DNA from: Arthrobacter psychrochitiniphilus
GTDB lineage: Bacteria > Actinomycetota > Actinomycetes > Actinomycetales > Micrococcaceae
DNA length: 64,000 nt
Direction: 5' to 3'
Assembly (NCBI RefSeq): GCF_003185915.1
Contig: NZ_QHLZ01000006.1
Location: forward strand, 124,001 to 188,000
Shown here one piece after another: positions 8,879 through 19,071 of the stretch (the first letter of the stretch is position 1; every line of letters begins with the position of its first letter). The translations under genes and the position numbers were made by a program. The notes under the pieces were generated by a model. That model worked only from the letters and a program-made list of their open reading frames with translations. It did no database searches and was not told where the DNA came from.

Positions 8879-8959
8879 CACCCGCCTTGGCCAAGCAATG
8901 GCCGCTGCATCTGACTTTTTTATCTTGAAATATTTGTCTTAAAAATCTAAGGAAATTCC

Positions 8960-11275
8960 ATGTCAAAGAACACTGCATTCCCCTCCGCCTCCCTACTGGG
9001 CTACCCCCGCATTGGCCGCCGCCGCGAACTGAAGAAGGCCATCGAGGGTTTCTGGGCGAACAAGATCGACGCCACCGAGCTGGATGCTGCCGCCAAAGAA
9101 ATCCAGTTGGGTACCGCCCGCCGCCTGACTGAGCTGGGACTGAACGAAGCGGCAGCCATTCCCGGCACGTTCTCTTACTACGATCAGGTGCTGGACGCCA
9201 TCACCCACATCGGTGCCGTCCCGGCCCGCTTCGGTGAACTGCGCAACGCCGATGGCCAGCTTGACATCAACGCCTACTTCACTTTGGCTCGCGGCACGGT
9301 TGAGCAGCAGCCGCTGGAAATGACCAAGTGGTTCGATACCAACTACCACTACCTGGTGCCGGAGATTGGCCCGGAAACCACTTTCTCACTCACCTCAACC
9401 CGCGTGGTGGAGCAGTTCGAATACGCTCTGGCCAACGGCTTTGAGACCCGCCCGTACCTGGTTGGCCCTGTCACGTTCTTGCTGTTGAGCAAGGCCAGTG
9501 ATGAAGCCCCGGCAGACTTCAACCCGCTCTCCCGCCTGGAAGAGGTACTGCCGGTCTACGCTGAACTGCTGAGCCGCCTCGGTGCCGCCGGCGCCTCCTG
9601 GATCCAGCTGGACGAGCCCGCCCTTGTTGCCGATCAGGATGTGCCCGTTGCCGAAATTCAGGCTGCCGTTGCACGCAGCTACGAGGTACTCGGAGCAGCT
9701 GCTGGCCGCCCGCAGATCCTTGTCTCCACCCCGTTCGGTGCACTCAGTGAACTGCTGCCCACCCTGGCTGGCGCCCCCATCGAGGCTCTGCACATTGACG
9801 CCTTCAAGGGTGCCGTTCCTTCCGCGGAAGAGCTGGCCCTGCTCGCAGGCAAGACCGTTGTTGCAGGTGTAGTGGATGGTCATAACATCTGGATCAACGA
9901 TCTGGCCGAATCCGCTGCGCGGCTGGATATTTTGAAGGCTGCCGGTCTAGCGGTCACCGTCTCCACCTCTACCTCCACCCAGCACGTCCCGCAGGACGTC
10001 ACCGAGGAAACCCAGCTCTCTGAGGAACTACGCAGCTGGTTGGCGTTCGCAGACCAGAAGGTCACCGAAGTGGTGACACTGGCAGCGCACCTGGTGGACC
10101 CGGCGTCGTCCGCGGTAGCCATTTGTGAAGCCTCTGCTGTCATCGCATCACGGGCAGTAGCCGCTGGGGTCAAGCGCCCCGAGGTACGTGCCCGCTTGGC
10201 AGCCCTGACCCCGGCGGACTTCAACCGCTCCAACTTTGCCATCCGCGAAGCCGCCCAGGATGAGGCTCTGGCCTTGCCGCCACTGCCCACCACCACCATC
10301 GGCTCCTTCCCGCAGACCGGCGAAATCCGCTCCGCACGGGCCCGGGCCAACAAGGGCGCCATTACGGCGGATGAATACACCACCTTGATGAAGGAAGAGA
10401 TCAAGCGCGTGGTGGAGCTGCAAGAAGAACTCGACTTTGACGTGCTGGTCCATGGCGAGCCCGAGCGTAACGACATGGTTCAGTACTTTGCCGAAAACCT
10501 CGAAGGCTTTAACGTTACGGTTCACGGCTGGGTCCAGTCCTACGGCAGCCGCTGCACCCGTCCTTCCATCTTGTGGGGGGATGTCACCCGTGAGAAGGCC
10601 ATCACCGTTGAATGGGCGGAATATGCGCAGTCGCTGACGAACAAGCCCATGAAGGGCATGCTCACGGGCCCTGTCACGATCCTGGCCTGGAGCTTTGTCC
10701 GTGACGATCAGCCCTTGGGTGACACCGCCAACCAGGTGGGCCTGGCCTTGCGTGATGAGATCGCGGATCTGGAAGCTGCCGGCATCAAGATCATCCAGGT
10801 GGATGAGCCTGCCCTGCGCGAGCTCCTCCCGCTGCGCCGTGCCGATCAGCCCGCCTACCTGGACTGGTCCGTGAATTCCTTCCGCCTCTCCACCGCCGGA
10901 GCTGCCGACGCCACTCAGATCCACACGCACCTGTGTTACTCCGAGTTCGGTGTCATCATTGATGCCATTGACGGTCTGGACGCAGATGTGACCTCGATCG
11001 AGGCTGCCCGTTCCCGCATGGAGGTTGTCAACGACCTCGAGAACCATGGCTTTGGCCGCGGTGTTGGCCCGGGCGTCTATGACATCCACAGCCCCCGCGT
11101 CCCCGGTGCGGCCGAGGTCTCTGAACTGCTCGGCACCGCCGTCAAGCACGTGCCCGCTCGCCAGCTCTGGGTCAACCCCGATTGTGGACTGAAGACCCGT
11201 GGCTACGCCGAGACTGAGGAGTCCCTGCGGAACCTGGTTCAGGCCACCAAGGAAGTCCGCGCCCAGCTCGTCTAA
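8960..11275 (+). CDS. metE: cobalamin-independent methionine synthase (homocysteine methyltransferase)
   Basis: 771 residues, normal for MetE. It transfers the methyl of 5-methyltetrahydropteroyl-polyglutamate to homocysteine without B12. The N-terminal barrel opens with LLGYPRIGRRRELKKAIE, and the catalytic C-terminal barrel begins at TTTIGSFPQT. Zinc ligands are seen as His and Cys in QIHTHLCYSEF and the last Cys in NPDCGLKTRG. TAAGGAAA lies before ATG 8960. It follows metF directly, and a strong hairpin terminator follows at 11324-11365. Confidence 0.97.
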   Translation: MSKNTAFPSASLLGYPRIGRRRELKKAIEGFWANKIDATELDAAAKEIQLGTARRLTELGLNEAAAIPGTFSYYDQVLDAITHIGAVPARFGELRNADGQLDINAYFTLARGTVEQQPLEMTKWFDTNYHYLVPEIGPETTFSLTSTRVVEQFEYALANGFETRPYLVGPVTFLLLSKASDEAPADFNPLSRLEEVLPVYAELLSRLGAAGASWIQLDEPALVADQDVPVAEIQAAVARSYEVLGAAAGRPQILVSTPFGALSELLPTLAGAPIEALHIDAFKGAVPSAEELALLAGKTVVAGVVDGHNIWINDLAESAARLDILKAAGLAVTVSTSTSTQHVPQDVTEETQLSEELRSWLAFADQKVTEVVTLAAHLVDPASSAVAICEASAVIASRAVAAGVKRPEVRARLAALTPADFNRSNFAIREAAQDEALALPPLPTTTIGSFPQTGEIRSARARANKGAITADEYTTLMKEEIKRVVELQEELDFDVLVHGEPERNDMVQYFAENLEGFNVTVHGWVQSYGSRCTRPSILWGDVTREKAITVEWAEYAQSLTNKPMKGMLTGPVTILAWSFVRDDQPLGDTANQVGLALRDEIADLEAAGIKIIQVDEPALRELLPLRRADQPAYLDWSVNSFRLSTAGAADATQIHTHLCYSEFGVIIDAIDGLDADVTSIEAARSRMEVVNDLENHGFGRGVGPGVYDIHSPRVPGAAEVSELLGTAVKHVPARQLWVNPDCGLKTRGYAETEESLRNLVQATKEVRAQLV

Positions 11276-11323
11276 CACGCCCGCTAGCTCCACCAGCGAA
11301 ACCTGCTCCACCAGCGTCACCCT

Positions 11324-11365
11324 CAGCGCCCCTGGCCTCTCCTCACGGAAAGGCCAGGGGCGCTG
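11324..11365 (+). terminator. intrinsic terminator of metFE
   Basis: Perfect 15-bp stem CAGCGCCCCTGGCCT (11324-11338) with AGGCCAGGGGCGCTG (11351-11365), 12-nt loop, followed by TGCTTTT. Confidence 0.9.
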
Positions 11366-11397
11366 TGCTTTTGGCCACTAGCGCACATTACCGGGGC

Positions 11398-11417
11398 ACG
11401 TTACCAGCGGGTAACGT
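11398..11417. promoter_or_regulatory. 20-bp palindrome upstream of aldehyde dehydrogenase, probable operator
   Basis: ACGTTACC-AGCG-GGTAACGT is a perfect 8-bp inverted repeat with a 4-bp spacer, ending 31 bp before the gene. A third TTACC lies at 11388. Size and spacing suit a dimeric regulator such as a TetR- or MarR-type protein; none is encoded next to it. Confidence 0.55.
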
Positions 11418-11436
11418 CCTGGTCCCGGAGAGAGGG

Positions 11437-11442
11437 TAGATT
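11437..11442 (+). promoter_or_regulatory. candidate -10 box giving a leaderless mRNA
   Basis: TAGATT fits TAnnnT and lies 6 nt before the ATG at 11449, so transcription would begin on the start codon, a common arrangement in actinobacteria. No clear -35 is visible. A GGAGAGAGG stretch (about 11427-11435) is rather far to serve as the ribosome site. Confidence 0.4.
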
Positions 11443-11448
11443 AAAGCC

Positions 11449-12861
11449 ATGAGCGTACAAGAGAGTGTGGCAAGCGCCCGGGCAGTTTTCACCAGCGGCA
11501 CCACGAAGCCCTTGGCGTGGCGTGTCAGTGCGTTGAAGGCCATGAATAGCATGCTCGTTGAGCACCGTGATGATTTTTCCGCAGCCCTGGCCGGAGATCT
11601 TGGCAAACACCCGGCCGAAGCCTGGCTGACAGAGATCGGCTTCCTCACCGCCGAGATTTCCCACACCTTGAAACATCTTGAGCAATGGCTCAAGCCACGC
11701 CCAGTGCCCGTACCCTTGGCGCTCCAGCCAGCACGGGCCCGCACGGTGCTGGATCCGCTCGGCGTGGTGCTGGTCATTGCGCCGTGGAACTACCCCATCC
11801 AACTACTTTTGGCCCCCATGGTCGGAGCCCTCGCGGCCGGGAACACCGTTGTGGGCAAGCCCAGCGAGATGGCACCTGCCAGCTCGGCGGCGCTGGCCCG
11901 CTGGGTCCCGGAATATCTTGACGGCGCCGTGAGCATTGTGGAGGGCGGTGTGGCCGAAACCACCGAACTGTTGGAGGAGCGCTTCGACCACATTTTTTAC
12001 ACCGGTAATTCTCGTGTTGGACGGATCGTCATGGCCGCCGCAGCCAAGCACCTGACACCGGTGACGCTGGAACTGGGCGGAAAATCGCCGGTCTACATTG
12101 ACGAGTCAGTGGACATGATTGCCGCAGCACGCCGCATTGCCTGGGGCAAGTTCATGAACGCCGGGCAGACCTGCGTGGCGCCCGATTATGTTTTGGGCAC
12201 TGACGCCGCACTGGCCAAACTTGCCAAGGAACTTCCGCTGGCCATCGAGGACCTCTACGGTACCGAGCCTGCACATAGCCTGGCCTACGGGCGGATAATC
12301 AATGACCAGGCCTTTGCCCGTATTGCCGGGTTGCTGGTAGAAGACTTAGCGGAGCACTCCGGCTCCGCCCTTGTCAGTGGCGGGCGTACGGATGCGCCCA
12401 CCCGCTACATCGCCCCCACAGTGCTCCATGTGGATGCTGATGCCAAGCTCATGGAGGCGGAGATCTTCGGCCCGGTGCTGCCGCTGCTCACCGTCAATTC
12501 GGCCGCAGAGGCCATCGCCTACATCAATGCGGGGGACAAGCCGCTGGCCCTGTACGTCTTTAGCGAGGACGACGGCGTACGGGCGCAGTTCCTGAGCCAA
12601 ACCTCCTCGGGCGCACTGAACTTTGGTGTCCCCGTGGCGCACCTCTCGGTGCCCGGCCTGCCCTTTGGTGGTGTGGGGGAGAGCGGCATGGGGGGCTACC
12701 ACGGGCAGCACTCGGTGGCGACGTTCTCACATCACAAGGCGGTGTTGGAAAAGACATTGTTCCCGGACACGCTCGCGCTGATCTACCCGCCGTTTGGTGC
12801 GGTGAAAAAGCAGCTCATCAAACGCTTTGTGGCACCGGCCAAGAAGTTCCGGAAGCAGTAA
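11449..12861 (+). CDS. NAD(P)-dependent aldehyde dehydrogenase, ALDH3-like
   Basis: 470 residues, in the short length range of ALDH3-type enzymes that oxidise medium- to long-chain or aromatic aldehydes to acids. The conserved VLVIAPWNYPIQLLLAP, ELGGKSP (general-base Glu) and GQTCVAPDY (catalytic Cys) are present, as is PFGGVGESGMGGYHG near the C-terminus. It stands as a single gene after the metE terminator, with a palindromic operator candidate before it and a convergent LysR gene after it. Physiological substrate is unknown. Confidence 0.92.
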   Translation: MSVQESVASARAVFTSGTTKPLAWRVSALKAMNSMLVEHRDDFSAALAGDLGKHPAEAWLTEIGFLTAEISHTLKHLEQWLKPRPVPVPLALQPARARTVLDPLGVVLVIAPWNYPIQLLLAPMVGALAAGNTVVGKPSEMAPASSAALARWVPEYLDGAVSIVEGGVAETTELLEERFDHIFYTGNSRVGRIVMAAAAKHLTPVTLELGGKSPVYIDESVDMIAAARRIAWGKFMNAGQTCVAPDYVLGTDAALAKLAKELPLAIEDLYGTEPAHSLAYGRIINDQAFARIAGLLVEDLAEHSGSALVSGGRTDAPTRYIAPTVLHVDADAKLMEAEIFGPVLPLLTVNSAAEAIAYINAGDKPLALYVFSEDDGVRAQFLSQTSSGALNFGVPVAHLSVPGLPFGGVGESGMGGYHGQHSVATFSHHKAVLEKTLFPDTLALIYPPFGAVKKQLIKRFVAPAKKFRKQ

Positions 12862-12917
12862 CGGCTCCTACAATGCCGAGCTAGCGCCGTATGGGCTCGC
12901 CATCACGGCGTGAGGAC

Positions 12918-13850
12918 TCACGGTGTCCGGTCCACATGGCTGATATCCGTGACCTCTGCCAGGATGCTGGCCAGTTTGTCCACAAACACCTCGACGCGGG
13001 CCGTGCGATTCTCATTGATGAGCAGGGCAAAGATATTGCGGGCCAACCGGATTTCAGGCACGTCCAGGACTACCACGTTCTCGGGCCGGGCGGCCAGAGC
13101 CAGTTCCGGGACCAGTGCTGCGCCCAGCCCCACTCCCACCAGTTGCAGGCTGGCATTGAAATCGTCGCTGTAGGCGGCCACGCGCGGATGCAGGTTGCAG
13201 CTGGCGAAGAGCCGCTCTATCACGGCGGCGTCACTGGTCCCGGGATGGTGCATGATCCAGGGCATGTCTGAGAGGTGGGCAGCGTCCATGGTGGAGCCCG
13301 GGCGAATGCCCCAGGACGCGGGAAGGACAACACGAAAATTATCGTCGCCAATCCACTGCCGGTTCAGGCTGTGCGGCCACGCCAGCCCTGACTGACCTAC
13401 CTGATACACCAGGGCCACATCCAGCTCTCCGCCCGTGCGCAAGCCACCAATGGTCTGCTGCGGTTCCCCCACGGAGACGTGGAGATTAATTCCCAGCTCC
13501 GGCCACTGTGAGGAGCCAAATAAGCGCGGCAGGACATAGGTGGCCAGCGAGGGAAAGATGCCCAGCCGCAATTCCTGGCTTGTCCCCTCAGCCGTGCGTG
13601 CGCTCGCAGCCAACAAGGCATCTATATCGGTCAGCACCTTGGTGGCATGGCGGCACATGACCAAGGCGGCTTCCGTAGGCAGGATGCTGCGTGCTGAGCG
13701 GTGAAATAAATCGACTCCGGAATCACGCTCCAGAGCTGACATCTGCTGTGAAACAGCCGACGCCGTGTACCCCAGCGCGGTGGCTGCGGCGGCAAAGGAT
13801 CCGCGGCGAACAACTTCTAAAAGGGTGCGCAGGTGCAGGGGATTGATCAC
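12918..13850 (-). CDS. LysR family transcriptional regulator
   Basis: 310 residues from GTG 13850, which has GAAAGAG 7 nt upstream. The frame is open to 13946, but the extra N-terminus is unlike LysR. The winged HTH spans about residues 3-62 (LRTLLEVVRRGSFAAAATAL, then SAVSQQMSALE). The rest is the periplasmic-binding-like effector domain. It is convergent with the aldehyde dehydrogenase, and the nrd promoter region lies upstream on the other strand. LysR proteins often control a divergent gene; here that would be nrdH, which seems unlikely, so the target is open. Confidence 0.9.
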   Translation of the reverse strand: MINPLHLRTLLEVVRRGSFAAAATALGYTASAVSQQMSALERDSGVDLFHRSARSILPTEAALVMCRHATKVLTDIDALLAASARTAEGTSQELRLGIFPSLATYVLPRLFGSSQWPELGINLHVSVGEPQQTIGGLRTGGELDVALVYQVGQSGLAWPHSLNRQWIGDDNFRVVLPASWGIRPGSTMDAAHLSDMPWIMHHPGTSDAAVIERLFASCNLHPRVAAYSDDFNASLQLVGVGLGAALVPELALAARPENVVVLDVPEIRLARNIFALLINENRTARVEVFVDKLASILAEVTDISHVDRTP

Positions 13851-13993
13851 AGGATGGCTCTTTCTGCCGGAGCGGCTGATTCCTAAGCAAGCATAAGCAA
13901 GCATAGACGGGCTGTGGTGGTGCACATGGGCCAGCCGCCCCGGCACGACACGCCGAAATTATGAGACACGCCGCACGTTTAGTGTGCACCCAG

Positions 13994-14016
13994 GCTGTCC
14001 ACAGCCTGTGGACAGC
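13994..14016. promoter_or_regulatory. palindrome of two opposed DnaA-box-like 9-mers
   Basis: A perfect inverted repeat with 11-bp arms and one central base. Each arm holds CTGTCCACA (13995-14003 on +, 14007-14015 on -), matching the high-GC DnaA-box pattern YYRTCCACA. Lies about 280 bp before nrdH. Confidence 0.55.
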
Positions 14017-14059
14017 TCGGTTTAAACGTTGAGTTCACGGGCTTTTAATTCTCCTAGGC

Positions 14060-14068
14060 TGTGGACGA
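14060..14068 (-). promoter_or_regulatory. third DnaA-box-like 9-mer
   Basis: On the minus strand this reads TCGTCCACA, fitting YYRTCCACA. It is 45 bp downstream of the palindromic pair and 28 bp before the first NrdR-like box. Confidence 0.45.
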
Positions 14069-14095
14069 GCGGTGCATAAGAATGACATACTTGTA

Positions 14096-14111
14096 ATACA
14101 TCATGTAGGGG
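14096..14111. promoter_or_regulatory. NrdR-like box 1
   Basis: The core ACATCATGTAGG (14098-14109) agrees with the perfect palindrome of box 2 at 9 of 12 positions and lies exactly 32 bp (about three helical turns) upstream, the usual arrangement of paired NrdR boxes. Confidence 0.6.
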
Positions 14112-14127
14112 TCGGTGCTGGAGACTC

Positions 14128-14143
14128 GCACTACATGTAGTAT
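14128..14143. promoter_or_regulatory. NrdR-like box 2
   Basis: The core ACTACATGTAGT (14130-14141) is a perfect 12-bp palindrome. Together with box 1 it marks the probable binding site of the ATP/dATP-sensing repressor NrdR in the nrdHIEF promoter. nrdR itself is not in the window. Confidence 0.65.
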
Positions 14144-14293
14144 CTATTACAGAATTCAAGCGGTTCTGAAAAGGGCCGCTGAAACAGCTCTAAAAAGCTG
14201 GCGAGGCCGTTGCGTGACCCGTAGCCCCCACCGACAGCGAGCATGCCGACAGAGGCAGCCACAGGCAGAAACAGACAAAGGGGAACTTCGATC

Positions 14294-14548
14294 ATGACCG
14301 TCACGGTTTACACCAAACCATCTTGCGTCCAGTGCAACGCAACATACCGGGCGTTGGATAAAAAGGGCATCACGTACCAGAGCGTAGACATCTCCACTGA
14401 TCCGGCTGCTCTGGAACACGTACTCAGCCTTGGTTACCAGCAGGCGCCCGTGGTGATCACTGATGGCGACCACTGGTCAGGGTTCCGTCCGGATAAGATT
14501 TCCGAACTTGCCGCAGCCGTCCAGGCAAACGCCGCGAGCGTAGCGTAA
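14294..14548 (+). CDS. nrdH: glutaredoxin-like protein NrdH
   Basis: 84 residues from ATG 14294, about 9 nt after AAAGGGGA. The redox motif is CVQC (residues 11-14 in TKPSCVQCNATYRAL), followed by the NrdH-type C-terminal WSGFRPDKI. NrdH is the specific electron donor that reduces the class Ib ribonucleotide reductase NrdEF, itself reduced by thioredoxin reductase. It is the first gene of nrdHIEF and lies behind paired NrdR-like boxes. Confidence 0.95.
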   Translation: MTVTVYTKPSCVQCNATYRALDKKGITYQSVDISTDPAALEHVLSLGYQQAPVVITDGDHWSGFRPDKISELAAAVQANAASVA

Positions 14549-14677
14549 GTCAGGAAGTGGGCCTTTTGGGCCCGCACGAAACACATAATTTCATGTGCGG
14601 ATAACGCACACATGTGGGGCTGGCCCGTCAAACGGCTGGCCCTACAACCGCAAGTAAGCAGTTGGAAAGCGAAAGCC

Positions 14678-15154
14678 ATGTCAGCCGTTGCAGCAGAAGC
14701 CGCAGTAACAGCGATACCTTCTCGAAACACCAGCAGCCGGCTGATATATTTTTCCTCCTCCTCCGATAACACCCACCGATTCATGGTGAAGCTGGGGATG
14801 GACGCGGCACGGCTGCCGATCTACACCAAAGAAGAAACGCTTCTGGCACAAGTTCCCTTTGTCCTGATCTTGCCCACTTATGGCGGGGAAAATCGGAGCG
14901 GGGCAGTGCCGAAGCAGGTCATCAAGTTCCTTAACGTGGAACAAAACCGGAAGTTGATTCGCGGTGTCGTAGGCGCCGGGAACACCAACTTCGGGGAAAC
15001 CTATTGCCTGGCCGGTGACATTGTCGCCGAGAAGTGCAAAGTACAGCATTTATACCGTTTTGAACTGATGGGTACGTCTGAGGACGTTGCCCGCGTTCGC
15101 GAAGGATTGGAAGAATTTTGGACACGATTGTCTCAGACCAAGGCACTGGCGTGA
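14678..15154 (+). CDS. nrdI: flavodoxin-like NrdI
   Basis: 158 residues from ATG 14678; GGAAAGCGAAAG precedes it. The first 20 residues are an Ala-rich extension before the core beginning [16 protein letters not shown], the FMN-phosphate-binding loop of NrdI. Later motifs include LILPTYGG and [11 protein letters not shown]. NrdI supplies the oxidant that assembles the dimanganese-tyrosyl radical in NrdF. Its last four bases overlap the nrdE start as GTGA. The 129-bp gap from nrdH is structured, with a GGGCC-TTTTG-GGCCC hairpin and direct GGCTGGCC repeats. Confidence 0.93.
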   Translation: MSAVAAEAAVTAIPSRNTSSRLIYFSSSSDNTHRFMVKLGMDAARLPIYTKEETLLAQVPFVLILPTYGGENRSGAVPKQVIKFLNVEQNRKLIRGVVGAGNTNFGETYCLAGDIVAEKCKVQHLYRFELMGTSEDVARVREGLEEFWTRLSQTKALA

Positions 15155-17289
15155 AGGCCTCCAAGGAGATGCCCGCAGCATGGGAGGGCTTGGGTTACCA
15201 CGAGCTCAACGCCATGCTCAACCTGTACAACTCCAAGGGTGAAATCCAGTTCGACGCCGACCGTGCGGCCGCCCGTCAGTATTTCCTCCAGCATGTAAAC
15301 AACAACACCGTTTTCTTCCATGACCTGGAAGAAAAGCTGGAATACCTCGTGAAGAATGAGTACTACGAGCGCGAGACGCTGGACCAGTACTCCATGAACT
15401 TCACCCGCGAGCTCTTCCAGCGTGCGTACAAGAAGAAGTTCCGCTTTGAGACCTTCCTGGGCGCGTTCAAGTTTTACACCTCCTACACGCTGAAGACTTT
15501 TGACGGTAACCGCTTCCTGGAGCGCTACGAAGACCGTGTGTGCATGGTTGCCCTGCACCTGGCCCGCGGCAATGAGGAACTCGCCAAGAGCATTGTCGAT
15601 GAAATCATGGACGGCCGCTTCCAGCCCGCTACCCCCACCTTCCTCAATGCCGGCAAGGCACAGCGCGGCGAGCTTGTCTCCTGCTTCCTGCTCCGCATCG
15701 AAGACAACATGGAGTCCATCGGCCGCTCCATTAACTCCGCTCTGCAGCTCTCCAAGCGCGGCGGCGGCGTGGCATTTGCCCTGACTAACATCCGTGAAGT
15801 TGGTGCCCCGATCAAGCAGATCGAGAACCAGTCCTCCGGCGTCATCCCCGTCATGAAGCTCCTCGAAGACAGCTTCTCCTACGCCAACCAGCTTGGCGCA
15901 CGCCAGGGCGCAGGCGCCGTGTACCTGCACGCCCACCACCCGGACATCAACCGCTTCCTTGACACCAAGCGTGAGAACGCTGATGAGAAGGTCCGCATCA
16001 AGACCTTGTCTTTGGGTGTTGTCATCCCCGACATCACCTTTGAGCTGGCCAAGCGCGACGAGGACATGTACCTGTTCTCCCCGTACGATGTTGAAAAGGT
16101 GTACGGCATGCCGTTCTCCGACATCTCTGTTACTGAGAAGTACTACGAGATGGTTGACGACGCCCGGATCAAGAAGACCAAGATCAAGGCCCGCGAGTTC
16201 TTCCAAACTCTCGCCGAGATCCAGTTCGAATCCGGCTACCCGTACATCATGTTTGAGGACACGGTGAACCGCGAAAACCCCATCGAGGGCAAGATCATCA
16301 TGAGCAACCTCTGCTCTGAGATCCTTCAGGTTTCCGCACCCACCACGTACAACGATGACCTCTCCTACGCCGAGACTGGCAAGGACATCTCCTGCAACCT
16401 GGGTTCACTAAACATTGCCAAGGCCATGGATTCCCCCGATTTCGGTGCCACGATTGAGACGGCCATCCGTACCTTGACCGCTGTCTCTGACATGTCAAAC
16501 ATCACCAGTGTCCCCTCCATTGCCAAGGGCAACCGCCAGTCGCGCGCCATTGGCTTGGGCCAGATGAACCTGCACGGCTACCTTGCCCGTGAGCGCGTCC
16601 ATTACGGATCCGTTGAGGGCCTGGACTTCACCAACATTTACTTCTACACGGTGGTGTACCACTGCATCCGTGCTTCAAACCTGTTGGCCATTGAGAATAA
16701 CTCCACGTTCATCAACTTCGAGAACTCCAAGTACGCCTCGGGTGAGTTCTTCGACAAGTACACGGACCAGGAATGGCTGCCGCAGACCGCCCGCGTTGCG
16801 GAGCTTTTTGACGGCATGCACATCCCCACGCAGGAAGACTGGCGTGCGCTGAAGGCTTCCGTTATGGAGCACGGGATCTACAACCAGAACCTGCAGGCTG
16901 TCCCGCCCACAGGCTCCATCAGCTACATCAATAACTCCACTTCCTCGATCCACCCGATCGCCTCCATGATCGAGATTCGCAAGGAAGGCAAGCTGGGCCG
17001 CGTGTACTACCCGGCTCCCTACCTGACCAACGACAACGTTGAGTTCTACAAGGACGCGTACGAGATCGGCTTCGAGAAGATCATCGACACCTACGCCGCT
17101 GCCACGCAGCACGTGGACCAGGGCCTGTCCCTGACGTTGTTCTTCAAGGACACCGCCACCACGCGTGACATCAACAAGGCCCAGATTTATGCCTGGCGTA
17201 AGGGCATCAAGACCATCTACTACATCCGTCTGCGCCAGCTCGCGCTGGAAGGAACGGAAGTGGAAGGTTGCGTCTCGTGCCAGCTTTAG
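15151..17289 (+). CDS. nrdE: class Ib ribonucleotide reductase, alpha subunit
   Basis: 712 residues from GTG 15151, overlapping the nrdI stop and preceded by AAGG at the right distance; a TTG at 15118 in the same frame would overlap nrdI by 37 bases. It reduces ribonucleoside diphosphates to deoxy forms. Motifs include the catalytic-site stretch [25 protein letters not shown], the active-site loop NLCSEI, a central CNLGSLNIA and the C-terminal CVSC redox pair. Length is usual for NrdE. It partners with NrdF encoded 109 bp downstream. Confidence 0.97.
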   Translation: MKASKEMPAAWEGLGYHELNAMLNLYNSKGEIQFDADRAAARQYFLQHVNNNTVFFHDLEEKLEYLVKNEYYERETLDQYSMNFTRELFQRAYKKKFRFETFLGAFKFYTSYTLKTFDGNRFLERYEDRVCMVALHLARGNEELAKSIVDEIMDGRFQPATPTFLNAGKAQRGELVSCFLLRIEDNMESIGRSINSALQLSKRGGGVAFALTNIREVGAPIKQIENQSSGVIPVMKLLEDSFSYANQLGARQGAGAVYLHAHHPDINRFLDTKRENADEKVRIKTLSLGVVIPDITFELAKRDEDMYLFSPYDVEKVYGMPFSDISVTEKYYEMVDDARIKKTKIKAREFFQTLAEIQFESGYPYIMFEDTVNRENPIEGKIIMSNLCSEILQVSAPTTYNDDLSYAETGKDISCNLGSLNIAKAMDSPDFGATIETAIRTLTAVSDMSNITSVPSIAKGNRQSRAIGLGQMNLHGYLARERVHYGSVEGLDFTNIYFYTVVYHCIRASNLLAIENNSTFINFENSKYASGEFFDKYTDQEWLPQTARVAELFDGMHIPTQEDWRALKASVMEHGIYNQNLQAVPPTGSISYINNSTSSIHPIASMIEIRKEGKLGRVYYPAPYLTNDNVEFYKDAYEIGFEKIIDTYAAATQHVDQGLSLTLFFKDTATTRDINKAQIYAWRKGIKTIYYIRLRQLALEGTEVEGCVSCQL

Positions 17290-17306
17290 CACCACGGAAC
17301 TAAAGT

Positions 17307-17338
17307 GCACGACGGCGAGGGCGGCCCCGCCGTCGTGC
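17307..17338 (+). terminator. hairpin between nrdE and nrdF
   Basis: Perfect 11-bp stem GCACGACGGCG (17307-17317) with CGCCGTCGTGC (17328-17338), 10-nt loop, followed by CTTTGG. It may act as a partial terminator or protect the 3' end of the upstream message. Confidence 0.6.
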
Positions 17339-17386
17339 CTTTGGCTTAAGATTGATTTGGCTCATGGAGCCACCAGAATTTAGTGA

Positions 17387-18376
<990 letters not shown>

Positions 18377-18393
18377 TACCCTTCTAAAATCAC

Positions 18394-18433
18394 TGCGCGC
18401 AAGCGGGCCCCTCCTGGGGCCCGCTTGCGCGCA
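18394..18433 (+). terminator. intrinsic terminator of the nrd operon
   Basis: Perfect 18-bp stem (18394-18411 with 18416-18433) around a TCCT loop, followed by TTCTTTTTATCC. Strong Rho-independent terminator. Confidence 0.95.
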
Positions 18434-18532
18434 TTCTTTTTATCCACTCAATAGCGTAATATTCTTCGGGCTCGTTTATGCTGGTGATTCACTGATAGGC
18501 CAATGCTGGAACGTATAAGGGAAAAAGACGCT

Positions 18533-18997
18533 ATGAGCCAGGTAAATCAGCTGGGCAAACCAACTGGAGCTTTCATTGGGGCGTCCTGGATCGCTTTGGG
18601 GCTGGGCATGGCCGTGTACTTTATTGGCCTTTGGAACGCCAAGATGGAGCTTAACGAGAAGGGTTTCTACTTGACGGTGTTCTTGTTTGGGCTCTTCGCT
18701 GCCGTCTCGCTCCAAAAAGCTGTGCGGGACAAGGCCGAGGAAATCCCCGTCACCTCCATCTATTTGGGCATCGCCTGGTTTGCGTTGCTGGCCTCGTTGC
18801 TCTTGTTGGCGATTGGCTTGTGGAACGCTGAGCTGCTGCTCTCGGAGAAGGGCTTCTACGGCATTGGCTTCGCCATGAGTTTGTTCGCTGTGGTGGCAGT
18901 GCAGAAGAACATCAGAGATCTTGCTGCGCACAAGGCTGTCTACCCCGATCAGCACCAAGCGGCCAAGCCCGGGTATCTTGGCGGCCCAGAGCTGTAG
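18533..18997 (+). CDS. YiaA/YiaB family membrane protein
   Basis: 154 residues from ATG 18533, 10 nt after AAGGGA. Two copies of the two-helix YiaAB unit are visible: IGLWNAKMELNEKGFY and IGLWNAELLLSEKGFY each follow a transmembrane helix and precede another. Four transmembrane segments are thus expected. The function of the family is unknown. It stands alone between the nrd terminator and a Nudix gene. Confidence 0.88.
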   Translation: MSQVNQLGKPTGAFIGASWIALGLGMAVYFIGLWNAKMELNEKGFYLTVFLFGLFAAVSLQKAVRDKAEEIPVTSIYLGIAWFALLASLLLLAIGLWNAELLLSEKGFYGIGFAMSLFAVVAVQKNIRDLAAHKAVYPDQHQAAKPGYLGGPEL

Positions 18998-19071
18998 AAA
19001 AGCCCCAAGGCCACGCTCCGGGCGCTTTGCCTGCGCACTTGATGGCCCGCACACTTGATACCGTGGAAGTC

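Larger units (their letters stand above)
13851..14293. other. 443-bp regulatory region upstream of nrdH
   Basis: No protein-like ORF. It contains, in order toward nrdH, an 11-bp-arm palindrome made of two DnaA-box-like 9-mers, a third such box, and two NrdR-like boxes 32 bp apart, listed separately. The final 90 bp before nrdH are GC-rich and otherwise featureless. The ribosome site is AAAGGGGA at 14278-14284 or so. Confidence 0.7.

Noticed and set aside
10148..11320. 390-codon open frame on the minus strand over metE
   Set aside because: It lies antisense to the clearly coding metE; its length follows from the GC-rich third positions, and its composition is not protein-family-like.
12862..12917. 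Terminator between the convergent aldehyde dehydrogenase and LysR genes
   Set aside because: Only short imperfect inverted repeats are present, with no T-run on either strand.
15133..16206. 357-codon open frame on the minus strand over nrdE
   Set aside because: Antisense to nrdE, with no motif and no ribosome site.
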